This document shows, piece by piece, positions 53,227 through 61,973 of a stretch of DNA of 64,000 nt (positions are counted from its first letter, which is position 1; each line of letters opens with the position of its first letter). The position numbers and the translations under genes are program-made. Source of the DNA: Micromonospora echinofusca (GTDB lineage Bacteria > Actinomycetota > Actinomycetes > Mycobacteriales > Micromonosporaceae); the NCBI RefSeq assembly GCF_900091445.1, contig NZ_LT607733.1:2930501-2994500 (forward strand). Direction: 5' to 3'. The notes beneath the pieces were generated by a model. It had not been told where the DNA came from and did no database searches. It worked only from the letters and a program-made list of their open reading frames with translations.

Positions 53227-54212
53227 GTCCGGAGCGTGGTGGGCGCAGGCGGCGCGGCGGCGAGGAGCTGCGCGTCCCGGAGGCCGAGTTCACCTCCTAC
53301 TACGGCCGGCCGATCCTCAAGGCGCCGGTCTGGAAGTGGGACATCGCCGCGTACCTGTTCACCGGCGGGCTGGCCGCCGGCTCGTCGCTGCTCGCCGCGG
53401 GCGGGCAGCTCACCGGCCGGCCCGCGCTGCGCCGCGCCGGCCGGGTCACCTCGCTGGCGGCCGTCACCGCCAGCACCGTCTTCCTGATCAGGGACCTGGG
53501 CCGGCCCGCCCGGTTCCACCACATGCTGCGGGTGGCCAAGCCCACCTCGCCCATGTCCGTGGGCACCTGGATCCTCGGCGCGTTCGGCCCGGCAGCCGGC
53601 GTCGCGGCGGTCGCCGAGGGCGCGGCGTGGCTGCCCGAGCGGGGGCTGTCCGGCCTCGCCCGCCGGGTGCTGCCACCCGTGGGGCACGCCGCCGGGCTGG
53701 CCGCCGCGGCGACCGCGCCGGCGCTCGCCACCTACACGGGGGTGCTGCTGGCCGACACGGCCGTGCCGTCGTGGCACGAGGCGTACCCGGAACTGCCGGT
53801 CATCTTCGCGGGCAGCGCCCTGGCCAGCGGCGCGGGAGTCGGGCTGATCGCCGCGCCCGCCGCGCAGGCCGGGCCCGCCCGGCGGATGGCGGTGGCGGGC
53901 GCGGCCCTGGAGCTGTACGGCGCGCACCGCGTGGAGACCCGGCTCGGGCTGCTCAGCGAGCCCTACCGCACCGCGTCCGCCGGTCGCCTGCTGCGCGCCG
54001 GGCGGGCCCTGACCGCCGTCGGGGTGGCCGGCGCGCTGCTGGGCCGGCGCAGCCGCACGCTCTCCGCGTTGTCCGGGGCGGCCCTGCTGGGCGCCTCGGT
54101 GGCGACCCGGTTCGGCATCTTCCACGGCGGCGTCGCCTCGGCGAAGGACCCGAAGTACACGGTGGTGCCGCAGCGCGAGCGCCTCCAGCGGCGGCGCGCC
54201 GCCGAGGGCTGA
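53223..54212 (+). CDS. NrfD/polysulfide-reductase-like membrane subunit
   Basis: A 329-residue integral membrane protein with an N-terminal basic region, then about eight hydrophobic helices (WDIAAYLFTGGLAAGSSLLA and so on). Sequence suits NrfD/PsrC-type quinone-interacting subunits, not FdnI-type cytochrome b, since no heme His pattern is seen. GTG at 53223 overlaps the beta stop (GTGA). Role: transfer of electrons from formate to the quinone pool. There is no fdhD in the window. Confidence 0.8.
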   Translation: MSPERGGRRRRGGEELRVPEAEFTSYYGRPILKAPVWKWDIAAYLFTGGLAAGSSLLAAGGQLTGRPALRRAGRVTSLAAVTASTVFLIRDLGRPARFHHMLRVAKPTSPMSVGTWILGAFGPAAGVAAVAEGAAWLPERGLSGLARRVLPPVGHAAGLAAAATAPALATYTGVLLADTAVPSWHEAYPELPVIFAGSALASGAGVGLIAAPAAQAGPARRMAVAGAALELYGAHRVETRLGLLSEPYRTASAGRLLRAGRALTAVGVAGALLGRRSRTLSALSGAALLGASVATRFGIFHGGVASAKDPKYTVVPQRERLQRRRAAEG

Positions 54213-54256
54213 CGCCGCCCACGCCCGCCCGCCGGGCCTGTGGTTCACTGCTGCGT

Positions 54257-54352
54257 GGAGGCGTTCAGGCGGCTGGTGCCCCTCCCGGTCTTCAAAACCG
54301 GTGTGGTCCGGGATCCGGGCCAGGCGGGTTCGATTCCCGTCCGTCTCCGCCA
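54257..54352 (+). tRNA. selC: tRNA-Sec (anticodon UCA)
   Basis: A 96-base tRNA with encoded CCA end. Acceptor GGAGGCG pairs with CGTCTCC. Anticodon stem CCGGT/ACCGG encloses loop CTTCAAA with anticodon TCA at 54292-54294. There is a large extra arm (about 54303-54325) and T loop GGTTCGATTC. Long variable arm and UCA anticodon identify selenocysteine tRNA. It lies between the formate dehydrogenase operon and selA. Confidence 0.95.
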
Positions 54353-54370
54353 TGCTGCGGAAGAGGGACC

Positions 54371-55675
54371 ATGGGGGACGTCGCGGCCGATCCGCGCCGG
54401 CGGGTGCCGCGCACCGACGCGCTGCTCGCCGACCCCCGGCTGGCCGCCGCGGCGGTCACCGTCGGCCGGGAGCGGGTCAAGGCCGCCGTCCACCGCGCCC
54501 AGGAGCGGGCCCGCCGTGGCGAGATCACCCCCGAGGCGGTACGCGACGCCGCGCTGGCCGCCCTGCCCGCGTCGACGCCCCGGGCGGTGCTCAACGCCAC
54601 CGGGGTGGTGCTGCACACCAACCTGGGACGCGCCGCGCTGTCGCCCGCCGCCGTCGCGGCGGTGGCCGCGGCCACCGGGCACACGGACGTCGAGCTGGAC
54701 CTGCGCACCGGACGGCGGGCCCGGCGCGGACGCGACGCCCTCGACGCCCTCGCGGCGGCGGTGCCCGACGCGGGCGCGGTGCACGTGGTCAACAACGGCG
54801 CCGCCGCGCTGGTGCTCGCCGCCACCGCCCTGGCCGCCGACGCCGAGATCGTCGTGAGCCGGGGCGAGCTGGTGGAGATCGGCGACGGGTTCCGCCTGCC
54901 CGACCTGCTGGAGAGCACCGGCGCCCGGCTGCGCGAGGTCGGCACCACCAACCGCAGCACCCTCGACGACTACGCCGCCGCGCTCGGCCCCCGTACCGGC
55001 TTCGTGCTCAAGGTGCACCCGTCGAACTTCCAGGTCACCGGCTTCACCTCCGCCGTGCCCGTACGGGCGCTGGCCACCCTCGGCGTCCCCGTGGTCGCCG
55101 ACATCGGCTCCGGGCTGCTCGCGCCCGATGCGCTGCTGCCCGCCGAGCCGGACGCCGCGTCCACCCTGCGGGCCGGCGCGGCGCTGGTCACCGCCAGCGG
55201 CGACAAGCTGCTCGGCGGCCCACAGACCGGCCTGCTGCTCGGCGCCGCCGACCTGGTCGAGCGGCTGCGCCGCCACCCCCTGGCCCGGGCGCTGCGCGTG
55301 GACAAGCTGACCCTCGCCGCGCTGGCCGCCACCCTCGGCGACCCGACCACCCCCACCCGGACCGCGCTGCACGCCGACCCGGGTGCGCTGCGCGAGCGCA
55401 CCGAGCGGCTGCGTGACGCGCTCGCCGCCGACGGGTGCGAGGCGCAGGTGGTGCCCGCCGGGGCGGTCGTCGGCGGCGGTGGCGCGCCCGGCGTCGAGCT
55501 GCCCTCCTGGGCGCTCGCCCTGCCCGAGCACTATGCGGGGCCGCTGCGCCTCGGCGACCCGCCGGTGCTGGGCCGGGTCATACGGGGACGGCTGCTGCTG
55601 GACCTGCGCTGCGTGCCCGTCGACGCCGACGCGGCGCTGCGCGCCGCCGTGCTGCGCGTACCCGGGCGGGGCTGA
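54371..55675 (+). CDS. selA: Selenocysteine synthase (L-seryl-tRNA(Sec) selenium transferase)
   Basis: A 434-residue PLP enzyme. The PLP lysine is Lys279 in [14 protein letters not shown]. Other family blocks are [45 protein letters not shown] and [13 protein letters not shown]. It converts seryl-tRNA-Sec to selenocysteyl-tRNA-Sec using selenophosphate. ATG at 54371 has GAGGGA just upstream. It starts 19 bases after selC and ends three bases before selB, so the module is compact. SelD, which makes selenophosphate, is not in the window. Confidence 0.95.
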   Translation: MGDVAADPRRRVPRTDALLADPRLAAAAVTVGRERVKAAVHRAQERARRGEITPEAVRDAALAALPASTPRAVLNATGVVLHTNLGRAALSPAAVAAVAAATGHTDVELDLRTGRRARRGRDALDALAAAVPDAGAVHVVNNGAAALVLAATALAADAEIVVSRGELVEIGDGFRLPDLLESTGARLREVGTTNRSTLDDYAAALGPRTGFVLKVHPSNFQVTGFTSAVPVRALATLGVPVVADIGSGLLAPDALLPAEPDAASTLRAGAALVTASGDKLLGGPQTGLLLGAADLVERLRRHPLARALRVDKLTLAALAATLGDPTTPTRTALHADPGALRERTERLRDALAADGCEAQVVPAGAVVGGGGAPGVELPSWALALPEHYAGPLRLGDPPVLGRVIRGRLLLDLRCVPVDADAALRAAVLRVPGRG

Positions 55676-55678
55676 GCC

Positions 55679-57442
55679 GTGTTCGTGGTGGCCACCGCCG
55701 GGCACGTCGACCACGGCAAGTCGACGCTGGTGCGGGCGCTGACGGGGATGGAACCGGACCGGTGGGCCGAGGAACGCCGCCGGGGCATGACCATCGACCT
55801 CGGCTTCGCCTGGAGCACGCTGCCCTCGGGCGCGACGGTCGCGTTCGTCGACGTGCCGGGCCACGAGCGGTTCGTGCCGAACATGCTCGCCGGCGTCGGC
55901 CCGGTGCCCGCCGCGCTGATCGTCGTCGCCGCCGACGAGGGCTGGATGCCGCAGTCCGCCGAGCACCTGGCGGCGCTGGACGCGCTCGGGGTGGCGTACG
56001 GGCTGCTGGTGGTGACCCGCGCGGACCTGGCGGACCCGGGGCCGGCGACGGCGCAGGCCCGGGCGGAGCTGGTCGCCACCTCCCTCGGCGGCCTCGACGC
56101 GGTCGCCGTCAGCGCGGTCACCGGCGCCGGTCTGCCGCAGCTGCGCGCGGCGCTGGACCGGCTCGCCGCCCGGCTGCCCGGCGCGCCCACCGACGCCCCG
56201 GTGCGGCTGTGGGTGGACCGCGCCTTCACCGTCCGGGGCGCCGGCACGGTGGTGACCGGCACCCTCGGCGCCGGACGGCTGCGGGTGGGCGACGAGCTGG
56301 AGCTGGCGGGCAGTGCGGAGACGGTGCGGGTACGCGGCCTGCACTCCCTCGGCGTGGCGCGGCCCGAGGTCGCCGCGGTCGCGCGGGTGGCGGTGAACCT
56401 GCGCGGCACGCCCCGCGACCGCCTCGGGCGCGGCGACGCGCTGCTCACCCCCGGCCGGTTCCACCGCACGGACCTGCTGGACGTGAGGCTGGCCGGCGAT
56501 GCGGCCGGGGCCCTGCCGGCCACCCTGACCCTGCACATCGGCGCGGCGGCCGTGCCGGCCCGGGTCCGGCCGCTCGGCGCCGACACGGCCCGGCTGCGGC
56601 TGGCCCGGCCGCTGCCGCTGCTGGTCGGGGACCGGGCGCTGCTGCGTGATCCGGGCCGGCACCACGTCGCGGGCGGGGTGACCGTGCTGGACGTCGCGCC
56701 GCCGCCGCTGACCCGCCGGGGCGCGGCGGCGGCCCGCGCGGCCGTACTGGCCACCATGGACGGCCGCCCCGACCTGGCCGGCGAGCTGCGCCGGCGGCGG
56801 CTGGCGCGGGCCGGCGACCTTCTTCGCACCGGCGTCGAGGTGACCGGCCGGCCGGTCACCGGCGACTGGTTGGCCGACCCGGAGCACTGGCGGGTCCTCG
56901 GCGCCCGGCTGGTCGAGGAGGTCGCCCGGCACGCCCGGGAGCATCCGCTGGAGCCGGGTGTGCCGCTCGAGCTGCTGCGTCAGCGCCTCGACCTGCCCGA
57001 GCGGGCGCTGGTCGAGGCGCTGGTGCGGCCGCCGCTGCGGCTGCGCGCCGGCCGGGTCACCGCGTCGGCGGCCGACGCGCTGCCGGAACCGGTGGCCCGG
57101 GCCGTGGCCCAGGTCCGCGCCGAGTACGCCGACCGCCCGTTCCGGGCCCCCGAGGCCGAGCACCTCGCCGACCTGGGGCTGGGTCCCCGGGAGATCGGCG
57201 CGGCCGTACGCGCGGGGGCGCTGCTGCGGCTGGCCGAGAACGTGGTGCTGCTGCCCGGCGCGGCCGACGACGCCGTACGGGTGCTGGCCGGGCTGCCCCA
57301 GCCGTTCACGCTCAGCGCCGCCCGGCGGGCGCTGGACACCACCCGCCGGGTCGCGGTGCCGCTGCTGGAGCTGCTGGACCGCCGCGGCGTGACCCGGCGG
57401 CTGCCCGACGACGCGCGGATCGTGGTCACGGCCGGGTCCTGA
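55679..57442 (+). CDS. selB: Selenocysteine-specific elongation factor
   Basis: A 587-residue translation GTPase. G1 is [10 protein letters not shown] at the N terminus, switch [10 protein letters not shown]3 DVPGHERF and G4 VTRADLAD. The C-terminal third is a set of winged helices that bind the SECIS hairpin. E. coli SelB is about 614 residues, so this is full length. GTG at 55679 is three bases past selA. It brings Sec-tRNA to the UGA of the formate dehydrogenase mRNA. Confidence 0.95.
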   Translation: MFVVATAGHVDHGKSTLVRALTGMEPDRWAEERRRGMTIDLGFAWSTLPSGATVAFVDVPGHERFVPNMLAGVGPVPAALIVVAADEGWMPQSAEHLAALDALGVAYGLLVVTRADLADPGPATAQARAELVATSLGGLDAVAVSAVTGAGLPQLRAALDRLAARLPGAPTDAPVRLWVDRAFTVRGAGTVVTGTLGAGRLRVGDELELAGSAETVRVRGLHSLGVARPEVAAVARVAVNLRGTPRDRLGRGDALLTPGRFHRTDLLDVRLAGDAAGALPATLTLHIGAAAVPARVRPLGADTARLRLARPLPLLVGDRALLRDPGRHHVAGGVTVLDVAPPPLTRRGAAAARAAVLATMDGRPDLAGELRRRRLARAGDLLRTGVEVTGRPVTGDWLADPEHWRVLGARLVEEVARHAREHPLEPGVPLELLRQRLDLPERALVEALVRPPLRLRAGRVTASAADALPEPVARAVAQVRAEYADRPFRAPEAEHLADLGLGPREIGAAVRAGALLRLAENVVLLPGAADDAVRVLAGLPQPFTLSAARRALDTTRRVAVPLLELLDRRGVTRRLPDDARIVVTAGS

Positions 57443-57470
57443 AGCCGCCCCGGCGGGGCGGGCGGTCGCC

Positions 57471-57476
57471 TAGCGT
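57471..57476 (+). promoter_or_regulatory. -10 element of a leaderless transcript
   Basis: TAGCGT ends six bases before the ATG at 57483, and no ribosome site precedes that ATG. Confidence 0.5.
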
Positions 57477-57482
57477 GACGCC

Positions 57483-57680
57483 ATGGACCCTTCCGCGGTC
57501 TGGCGGGACAGGCAGCACAAGTGGCGGATCGAGGCGTACCGGGCGCCGGACCTGCGTTTCGCGATCTTCGCGACCAACGGCACCACCGAGTCCGCGCCGC
57601 TGTGGCTGTTCGGGATGTCGGCGCTGGCCCGGTGGCTGATGACGCACAAGATCTCCCTCGACGACCTGGAGGTCGACTGA
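57483..57680 (+). CDS. Small conserved-looking hypothetical protein
   Basis: A 65-residue protein (MDPSAVWRDRQHKWRIEAYR at the start, Trp-rich, then LFGMSALARWLMTHKISLDD). No membrane segment, Cys or known motif. The ATG follows a -10 element by six bases, implying a leaderless mRNA. The stop lies one base before the ATG of the CNNM/CorC-type gene, so both are on one transcript. Confidence 0.6.
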   Translation: MDPSAVWRDRQHKWRIEAYRAPDLRFAIFATNGTTESAPLWLFGMSALARWLMTHKISLDDLEVD

Positions 57681-57681
57681 C

Positions 57682-58971
57682 ATGGGGGCGCAGTTGGGTC
57701 AGCTCGCGCTGGTGGCGGTGCTGGTGCTGATCAACGCCGCCCTGTCGGGCAGCGAGATGGCGTTGGTGACGCTGCGCGAGGGGCAGGTGCGGCAGTTGGG
57801 CCGGCGCAGCCGCTCGGGGGAGCGGCTGGCGCGGCTGGTGCGCGACCCCAACCGGTATCTCGCCACCATCCAGCTCGGGATCACCCTCGCCGGGTTCCTC
57901 GCCTCCGCCGCGGCCGCGGTGTCCCTGGCCGAGCCGCTGGTCGGGCCGCTGAGCTTCCTCGGCGGCGCCGCGCGGGGCGTCGCGATCGTCCTGGTCACCG
58001 TGCTGCTGACGTTCGTCACCCTGGTCGTGGGCGAGCTGGCCCCCAAGCGGCTGGCGATGCAGCGCGCCGAGCGCTGGGGGCTGCTCAGCGCCGGCCCGCT
58101 GGACCTGCTGGCCCGGCTGTCCCGGCCGGCGGTCTGGCTGCTGAGCAAGGCCACCGACGTGGTGGTGCGGCTGGCCGGCGGGGATCCACGGGCCAGCCGT
58201 ACGGAGATGACCGAGGACGAGCTGCGGGAGATGCTGGTCAGCCAGCGGGGCCTGTCCGCGCAGCAGCGGGAGATCCTCATCGGCGCGTTCGACATCGCCG
58301 GCCGTACGCTGCGGGAGATCCTGGTGCCCCGGCTGGCCGTGACGACGCTGCCCGCCACGCTGTCGGCCGCCGACGGGCTGCGCCGGCTCGCCGCCGCCGG
58401 CCGCTCCCGCGCCCCGGTCGTCGGGCCGGGCGGGCTCGACGAGGTGCGCGGCGTGGTGCACATCCGCGAACTCGTCGGCGCGGACGGGGCGACCGTCGCC
58501 GGCCGGGCCCGCCCGCCGCTGCTGCTGCCGGGCACCCTGCCCGTCTCCGACGCGCTGCGGGAGCTGCGGGCGTGCCACCAGCAACTCGCCCTCGTCGTCG
58601 ACGAGCACGGCGGCGTCGACGGCATCATCACGATGGAGGACCTGCTGGAGGAGGTCGTCGGGGAGCTGTACGACGAGACCGACCGGGACGTGACCGGGGC
58701 GACCCGGGAGCCGGACGGCTCGCTGCTGGTGCCCGGCGACTTTCCGCTGCACGACCTGGCCGACGTCGGCGTACGCCTGCACTTCCGGCCGTCGCGGGAG
58801 TACACGACGGTGGCCGGGCTGGTGCTGGCCGGGCTGGGGCACCTGCCGAGCGGCCCGGGGGAGACCGTGCACCTGCCGGGGCTGACCGTCGAGGTGGTGG
58901 AGGTGTCCGACCGGGTGATCCGCCGGGTGCGGCTGCGCGGCTTCCCCGCCGGCCCTGACCCGGTCGGGTGA
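57682..58971 (+). CDS. CNNM/CorC-type hemolysin-family membrane protein
   Basis: A 429-residue protein with an N-terminal CNNM membrane domain (several helices, with SGSEMALVTLREGQVRQL and VGELAPKRLA), a tandem CBS pair (REILVPRLAVTTLPATLSAA, ELVVDEH-like LALVVDEHGGVDGIITMEDL) and a C-terminal CorC_HlyC domain. Family members are linked to magnesium or cobalt transport; the older name is hemolysin. The ATG lies one base after the upstream stop. Confidence 0.85.
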   Translation: MGAQLGQLALVAVLVLINAALSGSEMALVTLREGQVRQLGRRSRSGERLARLVRDPNRYLATIQLGITLAGFLASAAAAVSLAEPLVGPLSFLGGAARGVAIVLVTVLLTFVTLVVGELAPKRLAMQRAERWGLLSAGPLDLLARLSRPAVWLLSKATDVVVRLAGGDPRASRTEMTEDELREMLVSQRGLSAQQREILIGAFDIAGRTLREILVPRLAVTTLPATLSAADGLRRLAAAGRSRAPVVGPGGLDEVRGVVHIRELVGADGATVAGRARPPLLLPGTLPVSDALRELRACHQQLALVVDEHGGVDGIITMEDLLEEVVGELYDETDRDVTGATREPDGSLLVPGDFPLHDLADVGVRLHFRPSREYTTVAGLVLAGLGHLPSGPGETVHLPGLTVEVVEVSDRVIRRVRLRGFPAGPDPVG

Positions 58972-59010
58972 CGGCGGGCCGAACCACCACGAACGGAGCG
59001 GAGCCGGACG

Positions 59011-59016
59011 TACCGT
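59011..59016 (+). promoter_or_regulatory. -10 element of a leaderless transcript
   Basis: TACCGT ends seven bases before the GTG at 59024; no ribosome site precedes it. Confidence 0.4.
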
Positions 59017-59023
59017 CCGGTAC

Positions 59024-59209
59024 GTGAAGGACCGAGGGATGCGGACGTTCGTCACCGTGCTGGCCGGGCTCGCGGTGATCTACTTCGGCACCACCGGCCG
59101 CAGCGAGGAGGACGGCCGAGGCGTGTCCGGGGGGCTCGTCGTGCTCGCGCTGCTGGCGGCGCTGCTGGTGTGGCACCTGACGAAGCCGGGCGACAAGACG
59201 GCGAAGTAG
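59024..59209 (+). CDS. Small membrane protein, unknown
   Basis: A 61-residue protein with two hydrophobic helices (TVLAGLAVIYFGTT and GLVVLALLAALLVWHL) separated by a charged loop (GRSEEDGRG). The GTG is preceded by a -10-like hexamer. It is convergent with the HhH-GPD gene four bases away. No family recognised. Confidence 0.5.
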   Translation: MKDRGMRTFVTVLAGLAVIYFGTTGRSEEDGRGVSGGLVVLALLAALLVWHLTKPGDKTAK

Positions 59210-59213
59210 GCCC

Positions 59214-59864
59214 TCACGCGGCGGCGGCGCGGGTCACCTCACCGGCGGACTCCTCGCCGAGGGCCACCCGGACCAGCGCCGAGGCGAGCCGGCCGAAGTC
59301 GGCGGGGGCGACCAGCGCGGCCAGCCGCTCCGCCGAGCCGGGCAGGCCGAGGCGTTTCGCGCCGGCCAGGGCCCGCCGGTCGGCGAACGGGCGCAGGTCC
59401 GGCCAGACCACCTGCGCCTCGCGCAGGAAGATGTCCGCGCCGGTGGGGCCGATGCCGGGGAACTCGGTCAGCAGGCGGCGCAGTCCGGCCGGCTCGCCGC
59501 CGGCCTCGCGGTGCAACCGGCGCAGGTCGCCGCGCCAGCGCTCCCGGCACAGCCGCGCGCCGGTGCCGAGCATGGTCGAGGTCCGCTCGTCGTAGCGGCG
59601 GTAGTGGCCCCGGCCCAGCGCGTCGACCCGGTCCTGCCAGCTCGCCGCCTCCATCGCCTGCGGGGTCCGCAGGCGAGCGGCGAACAGTTCCCGCGCGGCC
59701 GCCACGGCCACGCCCGCCCGGATCCGGGTGCTCAGCAGCGTGGCGAGCACCAGCAGCTGGTAGAGCGGGGCGGGCCGGTCGGCGAGCGTGATGCCCGCCT
59801 CCTCCGCGTACGTGCGGCCCCGCCGGTCCAGCAGGATCCGCGCCACCTTCCGGTCGTCGCCCAT
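59214..59864 (-). CDS. HhH-GPD-type DNA glycosylase/endonuclease III-like protein
   Basis: A 216-residue protein with helix-hairpin-helix LLTEFPGIGPTGADIFLRE at about 155-175, and an Asp in FADRRALAG where the catalytic Asp of the superfamily lies. The C-terminal cysteines that bind iron-sulfur in endonuclease III are absent. It probably acts in base excision repair; substrate unknown. ATG at 59864 sits close after a -10-like TACATC, so leaderless expression is possible. Confidence 0.7.
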   Translation of the reverse strand: MGDDRKVARILLDRRGRTYAEEAGITLADRPAPLYQLLVLATLLSTRIRAGVAVAAARELFAARLRTPQAMEAASWQDRVDALGRGHYRRYDERTSTMLGTGARLCRERWRGDLRRLHREAGGEPAGLRRLLTEFPGIGPTGADIFLREAQVVWPDLRPFADRRALAGAKRLGLPGSAERLAALVAPADFGRLASALVRVALGEESAGEVTRAAAA

Positions 59865-59983
59865 CCCTCGGATGTACCCGCCCTGCGCCCGGCCACCCCT
59901 GCGAGCGTCGGCCCCGGCGGGCATGCCGCAGGGGTGGACGGGTAACCGACGCCGGACCCGGTCGAACCCGGAAGGAGAGACCC

Positions 59984-60187
59984 GTGGTGAATCCGCAGCA
60001 GGAGGAGTTCCGCCGCAACAACAAGGGCGCCACCAGCCAGGACAGCAAGGGCCCGAACCCCGCGGGGCACCCGCGCAACCGCGGCTCGTCGCACGGCGAC
60101 GAGGGTCGGCCGGTGCCCCGCGGGCAGGTGTCGCCGTACGGGCCGGCCGCCGAGCCGGTCGCCGACGACGAGAGCGCCCCGGGCTAG
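59984..60187 (+). CDS. Small hydrophilic disordered protein
   Basis: A 67-residue protein rich in Gly, Pro, Asn and Arg (QQEEFRRNNKGATSQDSKGP) with no predicted fold. GTG at 59984 has GAAGGAGAG upstream. Its TAG stop shares CTAG with the stop of the minus-strand gene 60184-60663. Its composition suits a stress-induced, desiccation-type protein; function not known. Confidence 0.55.
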   Translation: MVNPQQEEFRRNNKGATSQDSKGPNPAGHPRNRGSSHGDEGRPVPRGQVSPYGPAAEPVADDESAPG

Positions 60188-60663
60188 CGGCCCCGGCGCG
60201 AGGCGGGCGGTCGCAGCCGGTTCCAGGTGGCTGCGGCCGCCACGCCGTACGCGAGGTGCGGCACGAGGTCGGCCAGCCAGTCCCCGCGTCGCCACGTACG
60301 CGGATCGGTCACGCCGAGCACCGTCATCGACCCGTCGGACATCGTCATCACGCCGCCACCGAGCACCCCGGCGGCCAGCGGCAGCGGCATCCGGCGGCCC
60401 CGGGAGAGCAGGGCGTAGCCGATCCCCGCCGCGACACCGATGCCGTAGCCGAGCAGCGGGCCGAGGCCCGAGCGGCGGTTGGCCGCCCGGTCCCCGGGCC
60501 CCAGGTCCACGTGCGCCACCTGGGCCAGCCGTCCGGCGCTGCGCTCCGGGGTGCTGCTCGCCGGACGCGCCCGTACGACCATGTCCAGGTAGCTGACCAC
60601 GTTCAGGGCGGTGCTGCCGACCGCGCCGGCGATCGCCCCGTCGGCCAGGCCGCCCGCCCTCAC
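60184..60663 (-). CDS. Hypothetical membrane protein
   Basis: A 159-residue protein with an N-terminal Gly/Ala-rich segment (GAIAGAVGSTALNVVSYLDM) and two further hydrophobic stretches (LLGYGIGVAAGIGYALLS, LAAGVLGGGVMTM). GTG at 60663 overlaps the stop of the 70-residue gene upstream (GTGA). No family recognised. Confidence 0.55.
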   Translation of the reverse strand: MRAGGLADGAIAGAVGSTALNVVSYLDMVVRARPASSTPERSAGRLAQVAHVDLGPGDRAANRRSGLGPLLGYGIGVAAGIGYALLSRGRRMPLPLAAGVLGGGVMTMSDGSMTVLGVTDPRTWRRGDWLADLVPHLAYGVAAAATWNRLRPPASRRGR

Positions 60664-60872
60664 TTCGGGTCGCCCGGTTCGCGCTCGCCCTTGGGGCCGT
60701 AGACCCGCTCGCCGCGCACGACGCCCCGCTGCCCGCGGTCGGACTGCAGGATCCGGTTGGCCACGTCGTTGGCCTTGTCGTCGGGCACCCGTCGTCCCGA
60801 ATCGTCCATCGCGTTGCGGATGCGTGCCCGCTGCTTGTCGTACGCGTTACTGCCCGGCCGTGGTCCTGGCAT
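60660..60872 (-). CDS. Small basic/hydrophilic protein
   Basis: A 70-residue charged protein (NAYDKQRARIRNAMDDSG, RRVPDDKANDVANRILQSD) that looks like a short helical, plasmid-stabilisation-unrelated actinobacterial protein of unknown role. ATG at 60872 has GGAGGAGG seven to eight bases upstream. It is coupled to the membrane protein that follows, and a SigB-like promoter lies 46-70 bp upstream. Confidence 0.6.
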   Translation of the reverse strand: MPGPRPGSNAYDKQRARIRNAMDDSGRRVPDDKANDVANRILQSDRGQRGVVRGERVYGPKGEREPGDPK

Positions 60873-60917
60873 CGCTGCCTCCTCCGGTCGTCGTCGCCGT
60901 TGGCGTACCGCGGTCGT

Positions 60918-60942
60918 CTACCCGCCTGCGCCGCGACCAACC
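60918..60942 (-). promoter_or_regulatory. Possible general-stress sigma promoter
   Basis: On the minus strand, GGTT (60942-60939), 15 bases, GGGTAG (60923-60918). Same layout as at 16550-16574 and 30716-30740. Confidence 0.45.
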
Positions 60943-60972
60943 CCACGACCGGTTCGGCGCGGTGGGGCGGGC

Positions 60973-61854
60973 TCAGCGGGGCGCGCGGACCACCGCGACG
61001 GGACAGTCGGCGTGGTGCAGCATCGACTGGCTCACCGAGCCCAGCAGCAGCCCGGTCAGCTCCCCGCGGCCCTGCCGGCCGACCACCAGCAGCTGTGCCC
61101 GCCGGGACGCCTCGGCCAGCACGGTGGTGGGGCGGCCCCGGGAGGTCTCCCGGCTGACCGACACGTCCGGCCACCGTTGCGTCAGCCCGGCCAGCGTCTC
61201 GGCGACCACCCGATCCTCCTCGGAACGCAGCTCGGTGTCGTCGTACACCAGGGGCAGCATGTCCCCGGGGCCGGTGGATGCCGGATGCCGGTAGGCGTGC
61301 AACGCGACCAGCGGCGCGCCGCGCATGGACGCCTCCTCGATCGCGAACTCCGCGGCGAGCCGGGCGGTCTCGGAGCCGTCGACCCCCACGACCACGGGCC
61401 CGTCGGGGTGGTCGGTGCCCCGGGCGACCAGTACCGGGCAGTCGGCGTACGCGGCGACCTGCACCGCGACCGACCCGACCACCAGGGCGGAGAAGCCGCC
61501 GAGCCCCCGGTCGCCCAGCACGATCATCGCGGCGGCCGGGGACTCGCCGAGCAGCACCGCGGCAGCCTCACCGTCGATGATCTCGCCGGAGATCCGCAAC
61601 CCGGGCACCGTGGCCTCGGCCTCGTCCGTGGCGGCGGTGACGACCTGTTCCGCCTGCTCCCGCAGGCCGGCGCCGGGCGGTCCGCCGGCGGGGGCGTCGA
61701 CCGGGACGCGCAGCAGGGGCCAGATGAAGCCGTGCACGATCCGCAGCGGCCGGTGCCGGCGGGCCGCCTCGACGGCGGCCAGCCGTACGGCACGCAGCGC
61801 CGATTCCGAGCCGTCCACGCCGACGACCACCGCCGCGCCGTTCGCCGAGTTCAC
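60973..61854 (-). CDS. Tandem universal stress protein
   Basis: A 293-residue protein with two UspA domains. Domain 1 begins VVVGVDGSESALRAVRLAA and contains VLGDRGLGGFSALVVGSVA. Domain 2 begins VVVGVDGSETARLAAEFA and has VVGRQGRGELTGLLLGSVS. The GxRGxGG/GRxGRG motif with SV suits ATP-binding Usp. GTG at 61854 has GGGAGG upstream. Such tandem Usps in actinobacteria are induced by hypoxia and general stress. Confidence 0.85.
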   Translation of the reverse strand: MNSANGAAVVVGVDGSESALRAVRLAAVEAARRHRPLRIVHGFIWPLLRVPVDAPAGGPPGAGLREQAEQVVTAATDEAEATVPGLRISGEIIDGEAAAVLLGESPAAAMIVLGDRGLGGFSALVVGSVAVQVAAYADCPVLVARGTDHPDGPVVVGVDGSETARLAAEFAIEEASMRGAPLVALHAYRHPASTGPGDMLPLVYDDTELRSEEDRVVAETLAGLTQRWPDVSVSRETSRGRPTTVLAEASRRAQLLVVGRQGRGELTGLLLGSVSQSMLHHADCPVAVVRAPR

Positions 61855-61973
61855 CGCCCACCTCCCGCCGGTTCCCGGCCAGTATCGCGGCCGGCCGCCT
61901 GTCGGCGGGCCGATACCGCGCAGGCCGAGTGGTCGGTACGCTGTCCACGCCCACCGGGGAGGGAGCGTCGTCG

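Noticed and set aside
61882..61916. Inverted repeat GTATCG/CGATAC between the universal stress and methyltransferase genes
   Set aside because: Arms of only 6 bp with a 23-bp spacer are expected by chance; no supporting promoter match.
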